Shown here: positions 25,798 through 34,450 of the stretch, in pieces
Layout of the letters: the number at the start of each line of letters is the position of its first letter
Numbering within the stretch: the stretch's first letter is position 1
NCBI GenBank assembly: GCA_035541895.1
Contig: DATKMK010000045.1
Location: forward strand, 1-64,000
DNA from: DATKMK01 sp035541895
GTDB taxonomy: Bacteria > Desulfobacterota > Binatia > HRBIN30 > JACQVA1
Direction of reading: 5' to 3'
Length of the DNA stretch: 64,000 nt
Notes under the pieces: generated by a model
Databases searched by the model: none
What the model was told of the DNA's origin: nothing
What the model saw: the letters and a program-made list of their open reading frames with translations, nothing else
Position numbers and translations under genes: made by a program

Positions 25798-28044
25798 TCA
25801 CGCCCGCGCGCCGGCGCGCACCGCCGACACGCGGCGGCGCGTGGGAAACTCGATCGCGAAGCGGCTGCCTCGCGGCGCATTGTCTCGCACGCGCACGTAG
25901 GCCTGGTGGTCGGCCGCAATCGCCGAGACAATCGCCAGGCCGAGTCCGGTGCCATCTTTCTTGGTCGAAAAGTAGGGTTCGAAGATCCGCGCTTTCACCG
26001 CCTCGCTCATTCCCGTGCCGCTGTCGGCCACCTCCAAGCGCACCAAGCCCGCGCGCGGGTCGTAGGTCGTGGAGACCGCAATGCGACCGCGCTCCTCCCC
26101 TACTTGTTGGCATGCCGCCACCGCGTTGTCGAGCAGGTTGACCACCGCCCGCGTAATCGCGGAACGATCCAATTCCAGCGCCGGAATCTGCTCGCCCGGT
26201 GTCCACACGAACTCGATCTGCCGATGGCCCTCGCGGAACAACACGAGCGCTTCGTCGACGATTTCGTTGAGGCCTTGCAGCGACAGCTCCGACGCCGGCA
26301 ACCGCGCGAACGTTGAGAACTCATTCACCATCTTCTTGAGTTCTTCGACCTGGCGAATGATCGTGCGGGTGCACTCGTCGAACACGGCGCCGTCGTGACG
26401 CTCGATTTCGGCGCCGTACCGCCTGCGCAACCGCTGCGCGGAGAGCTGAATCGGGGTGAGCGGGTTCTTGATCTCGTGGGCGATCCGTCTCGCGACCTCG
26501 CGCCACGCTTCCATCCGCTCGACCCGCAGCAAGTGGCTCACATCTTCAAAAAACAGCATCACACCCAGCGAGGCTCCGGCGTCATCTTGGAGCGATGCCG
26601 CGGTCACCAACGCGGTCAAGACCCGGTCGCCGCCGCTGAACTTGAGTTGCCGTTCCGCTTGTTCCTCTCCGTTGTCGACCACCTCCGACATCATCTCGCC
26701 GACCTTGCGCAGGTCGGAGCGCTCGAAGGCTCGCTGCCACGGCTGCCCCTCTACCTCGGCGGCACGTAGACCCAACATCGCCTCGGCGGCGCGGTTGACG
26801 GTGCCGACGATGCCGCGCGGATCGATCGAAATGACGCCGGCAGCGACATTGGCGAGCACGTTCTCGATGTAGCGCCGCCGCGCGTCGAGTTCCGAGTGAA
26901 TCGTTTGGAGTTCGCCGGTCATGCGGTTGAATGAATCGACCAACGTCGCGATCTCTTCGTCACCCCCAGCTTCGATTCGATAGTCCCAATTGCCCTGCGC
27001 CACTTCCCGGGTGCCTTCCGCCAAGCGCTGAATCGGAACGGTAATGCCCTTCGCCAAGTAGAAGCCGAACCAGGTGGCGGAGAAGATCACCACCAGGGTG
27101 ATCAAGAACATGGTCAGAGTGTAACTGTTCTTGATCGGCTGCTTCATGGTCTTGAGTTGGCGGTATTCTTGGAACGAGCGGGAGATGTCCTGGGCGGTCC
27201 GGCTGACCTGACGCGGCACGACGTTGTCGACGACCAGGGCGCCGAGTACCTTCCCGTCCGCACCGATCACCGGAACACCGCCGCGGACCAAGTCGCCATT
27301 GCCGATGCGCTGGGTGCGGGCGATCGGGTCGCCGGTCAGCAGTTGCTCGACCATGTCGGGACCCGCGGCCGGGGTCGACGAACTTAACTGTTCCGCTTGT
27401 GCGAGCCGCGCAATGCTGGTGCGACTGGCATCGAATACCTCGATGCCCGCGACGTTCAGCTCGCGCAGCTTCTCGTTGAGGAACTCGCGGAGCTGCGACC
27501 GACGCGCCGGCGTCCAGAGGCCGCGCTGCTCGGTCTGATCGGCGAGCGTGCGGGCGTGGTGCAGCGCGCCGTTCGCCGCGGCCTGGTAGTATGACTCGGC
27601 CACGTCGAGTGATCCCGCCAGCGAGCTTTCCACGCGCACGCTGAACCAGTTGTCGATCGCCGAGGTCATGAACCCCTGCGCGACAAAGAACAACAGCAGC
27701 GTCGGAACGATGCTGAGACCCACAAACGCCAGCACCAAGCGCGTGCGCAGCCGCGATCCGAGAATACGCTGGCGGCGCTCGAAGATGAGCTTTACCAGGT
27801 TGCGGGTGACCAGGAAGATCAACAGCACCAACAGAATCAGGTTCAGGTTGATCAGCAGAAAGAAGATGACGTTGCCCGCCAGCGACGAGCTGTTGCTGAA
27901 CTGCGGCAGGCGGGTCTCGAACAGCGCCAGCGCTAGCACCACCATCGCCGTGACGACGATGACAATGCCTTCGCGTTGGCGCCGCCGCCGCTCATCGGGC
28001 GACAAGGGCGGCCGCTCACGCCAGAGATTTCGCCAGCGAGACAT
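25798..28044 (-). CDS. NtrY-like membrane sensor histidine kinase
   Basis: A 748-residue kinase of the NtrY type. Four membrane helices (about 25-42, 56-79, 105-123, 310-331) enclose a periplasmic sensor region of about 185 residues. HAMP (331-385), PAS (392-500), HisKA with the phospho-His H523 (RRIAHEIKNPLTPI) and HATPase_c (625-735, with NLLDNAV, ADSGTGM and TGLGLAIV) follow. NtrY kinases normally phosphorylate the sigma-54 activator NtrX. Here the next gene is the REC-LpxC fusion, 11 bp downstream, which is the obvious partner. The start is the ATG at 28044; an in-frame TTG at 28086 is possible. Confidence 0.9.
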   Translation of the reverse strand: MSRWRNLWRERPPLSPDERRRRQREGIVIVVTAMVVLALALFETRLPQFSNSSSLAGNVIFFLLINLNLILLVLLIFLVTRNLVKLIFERRQRILGSRLRTRLVLAFVGLSIVPTLLLFFVAQGFMTSAIDNWFSVRVESSLAGSLDVAESYYQAAANGALHHARTLADQTEQRGLWTPARRSQLREFLNEKLRELNVAGIEVFDASRTSIARLAQAEQLSSSTPAAGPDMVEQLLTGDPIARTQRIGNGDLVRGGVPVIGADGKVLGALVVDNVVPRQVSRTAQDISRSFQEYRQLKTMKQPIKNSYTLTMFLITLVVIFSATWFGFYLAKGITVPIQRLAEGTREVAQGNWDYRIEAGGDEEIATLVDSFNRMTGELQTIHSELDARRRYIENVLANVAAGVISIDPRGIVGTVNRAAEAMLGLRAAEVEGQPWQRAFERSDLRKVGEMMSEVVDNGEEQAERQLKFSGGDRVLTALVTAASLQDDAGASLGVMLFFEDVSHLLRVERMEAWREVARRIAHEIKNPLTPIQLSAQRLRRRYGAEIERHDGAVFDECTRTIIRQVEELKKMVNEFSTFARLPASELSLQGLNEIVDEALVLFREGHRQIEFVWTPGEQIPALELDRSAITRAVVNLLDNAVAACQQVGEERGRIAVSTTYDPRAGLVRLEVADSGTGMSEAVKARIFEPYFSTKKDGTGLGLAIVSAIAADHQAYVRVRDNAPRGSRFAIEFPTRRRVSAVRAGARA

Positions 28045-28097
28045 GGGAGTGCCGGGAATTGTAGGAAGGATGCGGGACGCCTGCAAGCGCCGGGGGG

Positions 28098-28310
28098 TCA
28101 GCGTCGCAGCAGATACATGAGCAAGGTCAGCACCACGCTGACGATCACGCAGGTCGTCAGCGGGAAATAGAAGCTGAAGTGGTCGCGTTTGATGTAGACG
28201 TCACCAGGCAGGCGGCCGAGCCAGGGAAGTTTGCCGGCGAGCGACAACGCGGCCCCAATGAGGATCAGTAGCACGCCGAACGTAATCAACAGGCGTCCAA
28301 TGTCGCGCAT
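28098..28310 (-). CDS. DUF2905 small membrane protein
   Basis: A 70-residue protein with two membrane helices and the family text LPGDVYIKRDHFSFYFPLTT between them. The function is unknown. Such genes are often found next to ruvB or queA in bacteria. Here it starts 3 bp after the ruvB stop and precedes the kinase gene by 53 bp. Confidence 0.88.
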   Translation of the reverse strand: MRDIGRLLITFGVLLILIGAALSLAGKLPWLGRLPGDVYIKRDHFSFYFPLTTCVIVSVVLTLLMYLLRR

Positions 28311-28313
28311 ACT

Positions 28314-29345
28314 TCACTTCGGAAACAATCGCCCTTGGCTCACCTGCTGGCGCGCGGGTCGGCCGAAATGCGCGTGTGCTAGCGGCGTCGCCATCCGCCC
28401 TTTCGGCGTCCGGCTCAGGTAGCCCTCTTGGATCAAGAACGGCTCGTAGACATCTTCGATGGTGTCGCGCTCCTCGCCGACGGCAGCCGCGAGTGTGTCG
28501 AGCCCCACCGGACCGCCGCCGAATTTGTCGATGATCGCGAGCAGGATTGCGCGGTCCATCTTGTCGAAGCCGCGGTGATCGACCTCGAGCATCGCCAACG
28601 CCTCGTCGGCCACCTGTTGCGTGATCACGCCGTCGGCTCGCACCTGGGCGTAGTCGCGAACCCGGCGCAGTAGGCGGTTGGCGATACGCGGCGTGCCGCG
28701 CGCCCGACGCGCGATCTCGAGCGCGCCGGTCGTGTCAATCTCGACCTGCAGGATCGCGGCGGAGCGGCGGACAATCTGCACCAGTTCCTCGGGCGCATAA
28801 AAGTCCAGTCGAAACGTTGCGCCGAAGCGATCGCGCAACGGCGAGGTCAAGAGACCGGCGCGGGTGGTGGCGCCGATCAACGTGAAGCGCTTCAGGTCGA
28901 GCTTGATCGAGCGCGCGGCGGGTCCTTGGCCGATCATGATGTCGATCTGAAAGTCCTCCATCGCCGGATAGAGGATCTCTTCGACCACGCGACTGAGGCG
29001 ATGGATCTCGTCGATGAACAGCACGTCGCCGGCGTCGAGATTGGTGAGAATCGCGGCCAGGTCGCCCGGCCGTTCGATCACCGGGCCGGAGGTTGAGCGA
29101 ATGTTTACGTGCATCTCGCGCGCGACGATGTGCGCGAGCGACGTCTTGCCGAGACCGGGCGGTCCGCACAGCAAGAGATGATCGAGCGAGTCGCCGCGGG
29201 CGGTGGCGGCGTCGATCGCAACCCGCAGGTTCGCCTTCACCTGTTCTTGACCGACGTAGTCGACGAGCGTCGGCGGCCGCAGCGTGGTGTCGAGCACCAC
29301 ATCGTCCTCTCCGCTGCTCGCTGTGATCAGTCGATCGTCGCTCAT
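28314..29345 (-). CDS. ruvB: Holliday junction branch migration ATPase RuvB
   Basis: The hexameric motor of the RuvABC resolvasome. Length 343 is typical. It opens with TTLRPPTLVDYVGQEQVKANL, has Walker A GPPGLGKT, Walker B DEIHRL, and a C-terminal winged helix (EPFLIQEGYLSRTPKGR). The start ATG is 3 bp after the ruvA stop, so the genes form one operon with ruvC and ruvA. Confidence 0.97.
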   Translation of the reverse strand: MSDDRLITASSGEDDVVLDTTLRPPTLVDYVGQEQVKANLRVAIDAATARGDSLDHLLLCGPPGLGKTSLAHIVAREMHVNIRSTSGPVIERPGDLAAILTNLDAGDVLFIDEIHRLSRVVEEILYPAMEDFQIDIMIGQGPAARSIKLDLKRFTLIGATTRAGLLTSPLRDRFGATFRLDFYAPEELVQIVRRSAAILQVEIDTTGALEIARRARGTPRIANRLLRRVRDYAQVRADGVITQQVADEALAMLEVDHRGFDKMDRAILLAIIDKFGGGPVGLDTLAAAVGEERDTIEDVYEPFLIQEGYLSRTPKGRMATPLAHAHFGRPARQQVSQGRLFPK

Positions 29346-29348
29346 CGC

Positions 29349-29939
29349 TTACGCGCTTATTCGCTTGAGCGCACCCCGGATTACATTCTCCAATTCGCGT
29401 TCGCCGGCGGCGCGGCTCGCCTGAACCGCGCGCTCGGCTTCGGGGCGACGATAGCCCAAATTGACCAGTGCCGACACCGCTTCGGCGTCAGCGTCCTCGA
29501 CGCGAGCCGGCCCGGCTCGGTCGCCCGCCGCATCCAACAGCTTCACTTTGTCCCGGAGCTCGACGACCAAGCGCTCCGCCGTCTTCTTGCCGACCCCTGG
29601 GATCGAAACCAAGCGCACGAGGTCGCCGGCCTCAATGGCCGCCTTCAGCTCGGCGAATGGCATCCCCGAAAGGATGTTGAGCGCCAGCCGAGGCCCGATG
29701 CCCGATACGCTCGTCAACAAACTGAACAACTGCCGTTCGCCGGCTTCGGTAAATCCGAACAACTCCAGCGCATTCTCGCGGACGTTCGTGTGAATCAGCA
29801 GCCGCACCGATTGCCCGACATCCGGAATACGGCAGAACGACTGGAGCGACACGAACACTTGATAGCCGACGCCACCGACATCGACGACGAGTTGTTCCGG
29901 CGATTTGTGGGCCAGCGTGCCGACCAACCGCGCAATCAT
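29349..29939 (-). CDS. ruvA: Holliday junction branch migration protein RuvA
   Basis: A 196-residue subunit that binds four-way junctions and loads RuvB. The N-terminal OB fold (MIARLVGTLAHKSPEQLVVD) is followed by the helix-hairpin-helix region (VSGIGPRLALNIL, IPGVGKKTAERL) and the C-terminal RuvB-contact domain (VSALVNLGYRRPEAERAV). The start ATG at 29939 overlaps the ruvC stop (ATGA). Confidence 0.96.
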   Translation of the reverse strand: MIARLVGTLAHKSPEQLVVDVGGVGYQVFVSLQSFCRIPDVGQSVRLLIHTNVRENALELFGFTEAGERQLFSLLTSVSGIGPRLALNILSGMPFAELKAAIEAGDLVRLVSIPGVGKKTAERLVVELRDKVKLLDAAGDRAGPARVEDADAEAVSALVNLGYRRPEAERAVQASRAAGERELENVIRGALKRISA

Positions 29940-30496
29940 TTCGACGGCACCACCCGCAAGCTGGTCCATCGCCGCCCCGCGCGCCGGCGCGCGCGACTCA
30001 GTGCGAGCACCGTCGGCTGTGCCATGCGCTCGACGAAACGTCGATGATGCAGATGGCAGATCGCCGCGCCCAGCGCGTCGGCTTCGTCGTGAGCGAGCGG
30101 CGTGCGCACCCCGAGCAACCGGCGGACCATCGTCTGGATTTGTTCCTTGGTCGCACGCCCGCTGCCGGCGACCGCCAGCTTGATTTCAGCCGGGCTGTAT
30201 TCGGCGATCGCGATGCCGGCGCGCGCAGCCGCGGTCAGCACCGCGCCGCGCGCCTCGCCGAGGCGGAACGCGCTCTGCACGTTGGCGGCGACGAAGTTCT
30301 TTTCCAAGCTGAGCACGAGCGGTGCAGCCTGCACGACGACGGCCTCGATCTCGCCGAAAATCTGCGCCAGCCGTTCAGCCAACGAGCCGCGCGCACGCAC
30401 CACGCCGCTGGTGACGCGAATCAACCGCGTTCCCCGTTCCTCCACCACGCCCCAGCCCGTCGTCACCGTGCCGGGATCAATCCCGAGCACTCGCAT
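29936..30496 (-). CDS. ruvC: Crossover junction endonuclease RuvC
   Basis: A 186-residue resolvase that cuts Holliday junctions. The acidic catalytic residues are visible in GIDPG (Asp7), SLEKNF (Glu) and AHDEADALG (two Asp). The start ATG at 30496 gives the standard MRVLGIDPG opening; a reading from 30550 would add an unconserved stretch. It is 50 bp downstream of yebC and overlaps ruvA by 4 bp. Confidence 0.95.
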   Translation of the reverse strand: MRVLGIDPGTVTTGWGVVEERGTRLIRVTSGVVRARGSLAERLAQIFGEIEAVVVQAAPLVLSLEKNFVAANVQSAFRLGEARGAVLTAAARAGIAIAEYSPAEIKLAVAGSGRATKEQIQTMVRRLLGVRTPLAHDEADALGAAICHLHHRRFVERMAQPTVLALSRARRRAGRRWTSLRVVPSK

Positions 30497-30546
30497 CGTC
30501 GTATCTATCGCAGATGTCCCCCGCCCCTCGCCCCGTGCGATGGCGC

Positions 30547-31299
30547 TCACGCCGCGCTCAGTCGCTCCAACTCCTCCGGCGCAATGTCGAAGTTGGCGGA
30601 CACCGTTTGCACGTCGTCGTGGTCTTCCAACTCCTCAACCAGCGCCATCGTATGCTGAGCGGCCTTGCCCGAGACCGCAGTGGTACTCTCCGGCACCAAC
30701 GTGATCTCGGCGCTCGCGACTTCGATCTTGGCACGGTCGAGCGCGTCTTTGACCGCCGCGAACGCCTGCGGGTCGGTCACGATTTCATACTGATCGCCGG
30801 TATCGCTGAGGTCTTCGGCCCCGGCGGAGAGCGTTACGTCCATAAGCCTCTCTTCGCTCGCCTTGTCGTGGTCCACAAGGATGACGCCCTTCTTGTGAAA
30901 CATCCACGCCACGCAGCCGCTCGCACCGAGATTGCCGCCGTGCTTTTCGAACAGACGCCGCATGTCGGCGACGGTTCGGTTGCGATTGTCGGTGAGCGCT
31001 TGCACCATTACCGCCACGCCTCCGGACGCGTAGCCTTCGTAGGTGACTTCCTCGTAAGCGGCGCCTTCGAGTTCACCGGTTCCCTTCTTGATTGCCCGCT
31101 CGATGTTATCGTTCGGCATGCTCTGGCCGCGGGCGGCGAGGACGGCGGTCCGCAGCCGCGGGTTGCCGCTGATGTCGCCGCCGCCCAAGCGTGCCGCCAC
31201 CGTGATTTCCTTGATCAGCTTGCTGAACAGCTTGCCCCGCTTGGCGTCCTTGGCCGCCTTCTTGTGCTTGATCGAACTCCACTTTGAGTGACCGGACAC
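30547..31299 (-). CDS. YebC/PmpR-family protein
   Basis: A 250-residue protein that begins SGHSKWSSIKHKKAAKDAKRG, the unmistakable YebC start, at a GTG (31299) preceded by AGGAG. Members act as transcriptional regulators or, as shown for some, relieve ribosome stalling at proline runs. It heads the ruvCAB operon, a common arrangement. The tail (DVQTVSANFDI) is intact. Confidence 0.95.
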   Translation of the reverse strand: MSGHSKWSSIKHKKAAKDAKRGKLFSKLIKEITVAARLGGGDISGNPRLRTAVLAARGQSMPNDNIERAIKKGTGELEGAAYEEVTYEGYASGGVAVMVQALTDNRNRTVADMRRLFEKHGGNLGASGCVAWMFHKKGVILVDHDKASEERLMDVTLSAGAEDLSDTGDQYEIVTDPQAFAAVKDALDRAKIEVASAEITLVPESTTAVSGKAAQHTMALVEELEDHDDVQTVSANFDIAPEELERLSAA

Positions 31300-31371
31300 G
31301 CTTTCTCCTGGACGAGCACCGCGGTCGGAGTTGGTTACCACAGCCGATCGGCGGAGTAAACGAATGCGTGC

Positions 31372-32127
31372 TTACATCCCTTTCGCGGTGCGGAGATACC
31401 GCACGAATTCGGCGCGCGGAATGTTGGTGGCCAACGTGCACACGATGTCGCCGAGATGCATCACCGCGATGGTCACGCCGTCGACGGTGAAGACTTGGTC
31501 GTGACCGATTCGCTCCCCGCCGCCGGGAAGCCGGATGCTCCCAACCCGAAAGCGGCGACACACGACGACTCCCCGTGGGCCATCGTAGAGGGTGAACGTC
31601 GTCGTCACGTGATCGAGGGTGTGAACCGCGCCGCCGATGAGACGCAAACCGGCGGATCGAAGGTCGTCCGCTGATCGTTCGAAGTCGATCTTTCCAGTCG
31701 AACGGTAGTAGCGACGCAGCTCCTCGATACTGTCCGTGCGGATCGCCAGGGCGGCCTTCCCTGCTTCGACTTCGTGGACATCTTCGGCCAACTTCGCCAG
31801 CGTCGCTTCGGGACGCGAACGCAGCGTCGAGACTACCACGAGCACCACCGCTGCAACCGCGACCCCGACGAGCACGACGCGACGCCACCGCAGCGATCGG
31901 CGGTCGAGCGGTTCGTACCGTTGTTGAACCTGTTCGCGCAGCGTGGTGGGAACCCGGAACTTCGGCGCGCGGGCACGAAGCAGCGCGACCAGATGGTGCT
32001 GCTCGCGATGAAGTTCCGCGCACTGCGCGCACGTCGCTCGATGCGAATCGGCGGCGTGCTGTTCGTCAGCTCCCAACTGCCCGTCGACGTCGGCAGCGAT
32101 CAGGTCGCGGTATTCGTCGCACCTCAT
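31372..32127 (-). CDS. Membrane-bound zinc anti-sigma factor
   Basis: A 251-residue protein. Residues 1-45 form a putative zinc-finger anti-sigma domain with C3 and the H29-x3-C33-x2-C36 motif. One membrane helix follows (about 84-100), then a C-terminal extracytoplasmic domain of about 145 residues with an unknown ligand. The ATG at 32127 overlaps the sigma factor stop (ATGA), so the pair is coupled, as expected for sigma/anti-sigma partners. Its Cys/His cluster could sense thiol oxidation, which fits the glutaredoxin gene upstream. Confidence 0.85.
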   Translation of the reverse strand: MRCDEYRDLIAADVDGQLGADEQHAADSHRATCAQCAELHREQHHLVALLRARAPKFRVPTTLREQVQQRYEPLDRRSLRWRRVVLVGVAVAAVVLVVVSTLRSRPEATLAKLAEDVHEVEAGKAALAIRTDSIEELRRYYRSTGKIDFERSADDLRSAGLRLIGGAVHTLDHVTTTFTLYDGPRGVVVCRRFRVGSIRLPGGGERIGHDQVFTVDGVTIAVMHLGDIVCTLATNIPRAEFVRYLRTAKGM

Positions 32128-32702
32128 CGAATGATCCCGCGCTCTTTCGCGTACTGGCGCAGCGATTTCTGCAAGACCGCACGGGCGCGCGCCAGACGTG
32201 AGCGAACAGTACCAATCGGGCAACCGACGATGCGCGCGGCCTCCTCATACGTCAGCTCCTGCAGATCGATCAGCACGACCACCTCGCGGAACTCGCCGGG
32301 CAACCGGCGCAATGCCGCCTCGACGTCGGCATCGAGTACCTGCGCTGCGAGCACACTACTCGGATCACGGGAGCCGGACTGGTCGTCGACGTGATGAGCG
32401 AATTCGTCGAATTCGACCATCGACGGTTCGCGGCTCTGCGACCGGTAGCGGTTGCGGAACGCGTTGTGCAAAATGGTCAGCAGCCACGCCTTGCAGTTCG
32501 TGCCGACCGCGAACTGATTCCAACCGCGGTAGGCTCGGAGATACGTGTCTTGCAGCAGCTCGGCTGCGTCATCCGGGTTGCGGCTCAGATACATGGCCGC
32601 GGTGTACACCGTGTCCATCAGAGGCAGCGCGATCTCGGCGAAGTGATCGCGCTTACCCTCGCCCCCTTTCGGCACGCCGCCCTCTCGTGTGTGCGGCCGC
32701 AT
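32124..32702 (-). CDS. ECF-family RNA polymerase sigma factor
   Basis: A sigma-70 ECF factor of about 192 residues. Region 2 is seen in DDAAELLQDTYLRAYRGWNQF and region 4 in RLPGEFREVVVLIDL to GTVRSRLARARAVLQ. It would direct RNA polymerase to a stress regulon until bound by the anti-sigma factor encoded next, with which it overlaps by 4 bp. The start is uncertain: I give the ATG at 32702, but a GTG at 32675 has a better GAGAGG site. The glutaredoxin gene lies 49 bp upstream. Confidence 0.9.
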   Translation of the reverse strand: MRPHTREGGVPKGGEGKRDHFAEIALPLMDTVYTAAMYLSRNPDDAAELLQDTYLRAYRGWNQFAVGTNCKAWLLTILHNAFRNRYRSQSREPSMVEFDEFAHHVDDQSGSRDPSSVLAAQVLDADVEAALRRLPGEFREVVVLIDLQELTYEEAARIVGCPIGTVRSRLARARAVLQKSLRQYAKERGIIR

Positions 32703-32751
32703 CCCTGTGAACCCCGAGGCGGGCCGTGAAGTTCCGATGAACCGTCGCCGA

Positions 32752-33009
32752 CTACGTTCGGCCAACTAGCGCGTCGAGCTCGCCGGCGTCGTCAAGCGCC
32801 TTGAGCTCGTCGTAGCCGCCGATCGATCTGTCGTCAATGAAGATTTGCGGCACCGTACGGCGCCCGGAGAGGCGTATCACCTGCTCGCGCAGCGCATCGT
32901 CATCGCCGACGTCGATTTCTTCGAACGGGACGTTCTTGTGCTTGAGCAACGCCTTGGCGCGCACGCAGTACGGACAATACGCCGTGGTATAGACCTTTAC
33001 GTTCGGCAT
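32752..33009 (-). CDS. grxC: Glutaredoxin, GrxC type
   Basis: An 85-residue dithiol glutaredoxin with active site CPYC (TTAYCPYCVRAKALL) and the glutathione-binding TVP and GGYDEL motifs. It reduces disulfides using glutathione. The start ATG at 33009 gives the standard length. It is the first gene of a probable grxC-sigma-antisigma transcript and divergent from comF. Confidence 0.93.
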   Translation of the reverse strand: MPNVKVYTTAYCPYCVRAKALLKHKNVPFEEIDVGDDDALREQVIRLSGRRTVPQIFIDDRSIGGYDELKALDDAGELDALVGRT

Positions 33010-33112
33010 CCGGTCACGCTTCCTCCGCCGTCGAGGAACGTACCGGCTGTGCACCGTCGTCGCAAGTCGGACCCACGTTGCGTCGCCGAGCCAGGCTGCG
33101 TAGCATGCCTGG

Positions 33113-33841
33113 GTGTCGTTTTGGTCGCGCGCACTCGATCTACTCTATCCGCCGAAGTGCCCCGGTTGTGGACAACCTTCGGAGGATGCGCACGGCTTCT
33201 GTGCGCCGTGTCATCGCACGATTCGCCGACCTCAGTCGCCAATGTGTCAGGTCTGCGGCGAGCCCTTCGCCGGCGCGGGAGTCGATCACCTTTGTCATCG
33301 CTGCCTGACCCAGCGGCCGAGCTTCGGCGTCGCGCGCGCGTGCATCACGTACTTGGCGATCGATTCTGAGCCGAGTCCGTTGGCGCGTACGATTCAACGC
33401 TACAAGTACGGACCCGACGCCAGCTTGGCTCCGGCATTGAGCACCCTGCTACTCCGCCTCGCACCGCCGTTGCCACGCTCGTACGACTTCATGGTGCCGG
33501 TGCCGCTTCACATCAGCCGTCTTCGCTGGCGCGGATTCAACCAGGCACACTGGCTCGCACGCTCGTTGGCTCACCAGCAGCAGATATCAATCGATCCGTT
33601 CGTGCTCGAACGCACTCGTGCCACGGCGCCGCAGGTTCAGCTCGACATGGCGGCGCGCCGCCGCAATGTAACCGGCGCCTTCCGTGTCACCGATACCCGC
33701 CGTGTGCACGACCGCTCCGTGCTGCTGATCGACGATGTCTACACGACGGGAGCGACCGCCAACGAGTGTAGCCGCACGCTTCGACGCGCCGGCGCGGCTG
33801 CGGTTGACGTATTGGTGCTGGCGCGCGCGGTGACTCATTGA
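33113..33841 (+). CDS. ComF-family phosphoribosyltransferase-like protein
   Basis: A 242-residue protein. Residues 15-65 hold a double zinc ribbon (CPGCG, CAPC, CQVC, CHRC). The C-terminal part is a type I phosphoribosyltransferase fold with the PRPP loop VLLIDDVYTTGATA. Relatives are ComF (DNA uptake) and GntX; a competence role is not shown by context. The start is GTG at 33113. The methyltransferase starts 1 bp after its stop. Confidence 0.9.
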   Translation: MSFWSRALDLLYPPKCPGCGQPSEDAHGFCAPCHRTIRRPQSPMCQVCGEPFAGAGVDHLCHRCLTQRPSFGVARACITYLAIDSEPSPLARTIQRYKYGPDASLAPALSTLLLRLAPPLPRSYDFMVPVPLHISRLRWRGFNQAHWLARSLAHQQQISIDPFVLERTRATAPQVQLDMAARRRNVTGAFRVTDTRRVHDRSVLLIDDVYTTGATANECSRTLRRAGAAAVDVLVLARAVTH

Positions 33842-33842
33842 C

Positions 33843-34418
33843 ATGCGCGACGACCTGATCCGCTGGGAGCAGCGGTATCGCGATCGCGCGGCTCAGGTTG
33901 AGGAGCCTGCCTCGCAATTTCTGCAGCAGTGCCTCCCGCTCATTCCCCGTGGCCGCATTCTCGATGTTGCCGCCGGTGACGGACGCAACGCCGTGCATCT
34001 CGCGCGTCACGGACGTGCGGTCGAGGCCATCGACATTTCGTTCACCGGTCTGTGTCGCTTGCGGGCACTGGCGGCGCGTGAACGCCTGCACGTGGACGCG
34101 ATTCAAGCGGACCTCGACGACTACCCTCTTCCACGCAGTCGCTACGCCGGAATCGTGAACATCCGGTTCCTGCAGCGCGGATTGTTCGCGAGCCTCAAGG
34201 CCGCGCTCCAGCCGCGCGGCGTGATTCTTGTGGAGACATTTCTCATCGATCAACGCTCGCTCGGGCACCCTACGAACCCGCGCCATCTACTCAACCATGG
34301 GGAGCTTCGCGACCTGTTGCAGGGCCTCACGATCCTATTTGCGGATGAGGGACGCTTCGATACCGAGAGCGGTCCAGCCTTCCTCGCTCGTGCGGCGGCT
34401 CGGCGAGACCGGGATTGA
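33843..34418 (+). CDS. SAM-dependent methyltransferase, TehB-like
   Basis: A 191-residue class I methyltransferase with SAM motif I ILDVAAGDGRNAVHLA and motif II EAIDIS. The N-terminal WEQRYRDR and the overall size resemble the tellurite/thiopurine-type small methyltransferases. The substrate is unknown. It follows comF by 1 bp and is probably cotranscribed with it. Confidence 0.83.
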   Translation: MRDDLIRWEQRYRDRAAQVEEPASQFLQQCLPLIPRGRILDVAAGDGRNAVHLARHGRAVEAIDISFTGLCRLRALAARERLHVDAIQADLDDYPLPRSRYAGIVNIRFLQRGLFASLKAALQPRGVILVETFLIDQRSLGHPTNPRHLLNHGELRDLLQGLTILFADEGRFDTESGPAFLARAAARRDRD

Positions 34419-34450
34419 GTTTTCCCGCCTGCTGTGACAACTGCCCACAG

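Noticed and set aside
25787..26206. 140-codon N-terminal extension of the REC-LpxC frame
   Set aside because: It overlaps the kinase C-terminus in another frame and has shadow-like composition; the ATG at 25786 with AGGAGG marks the true start.
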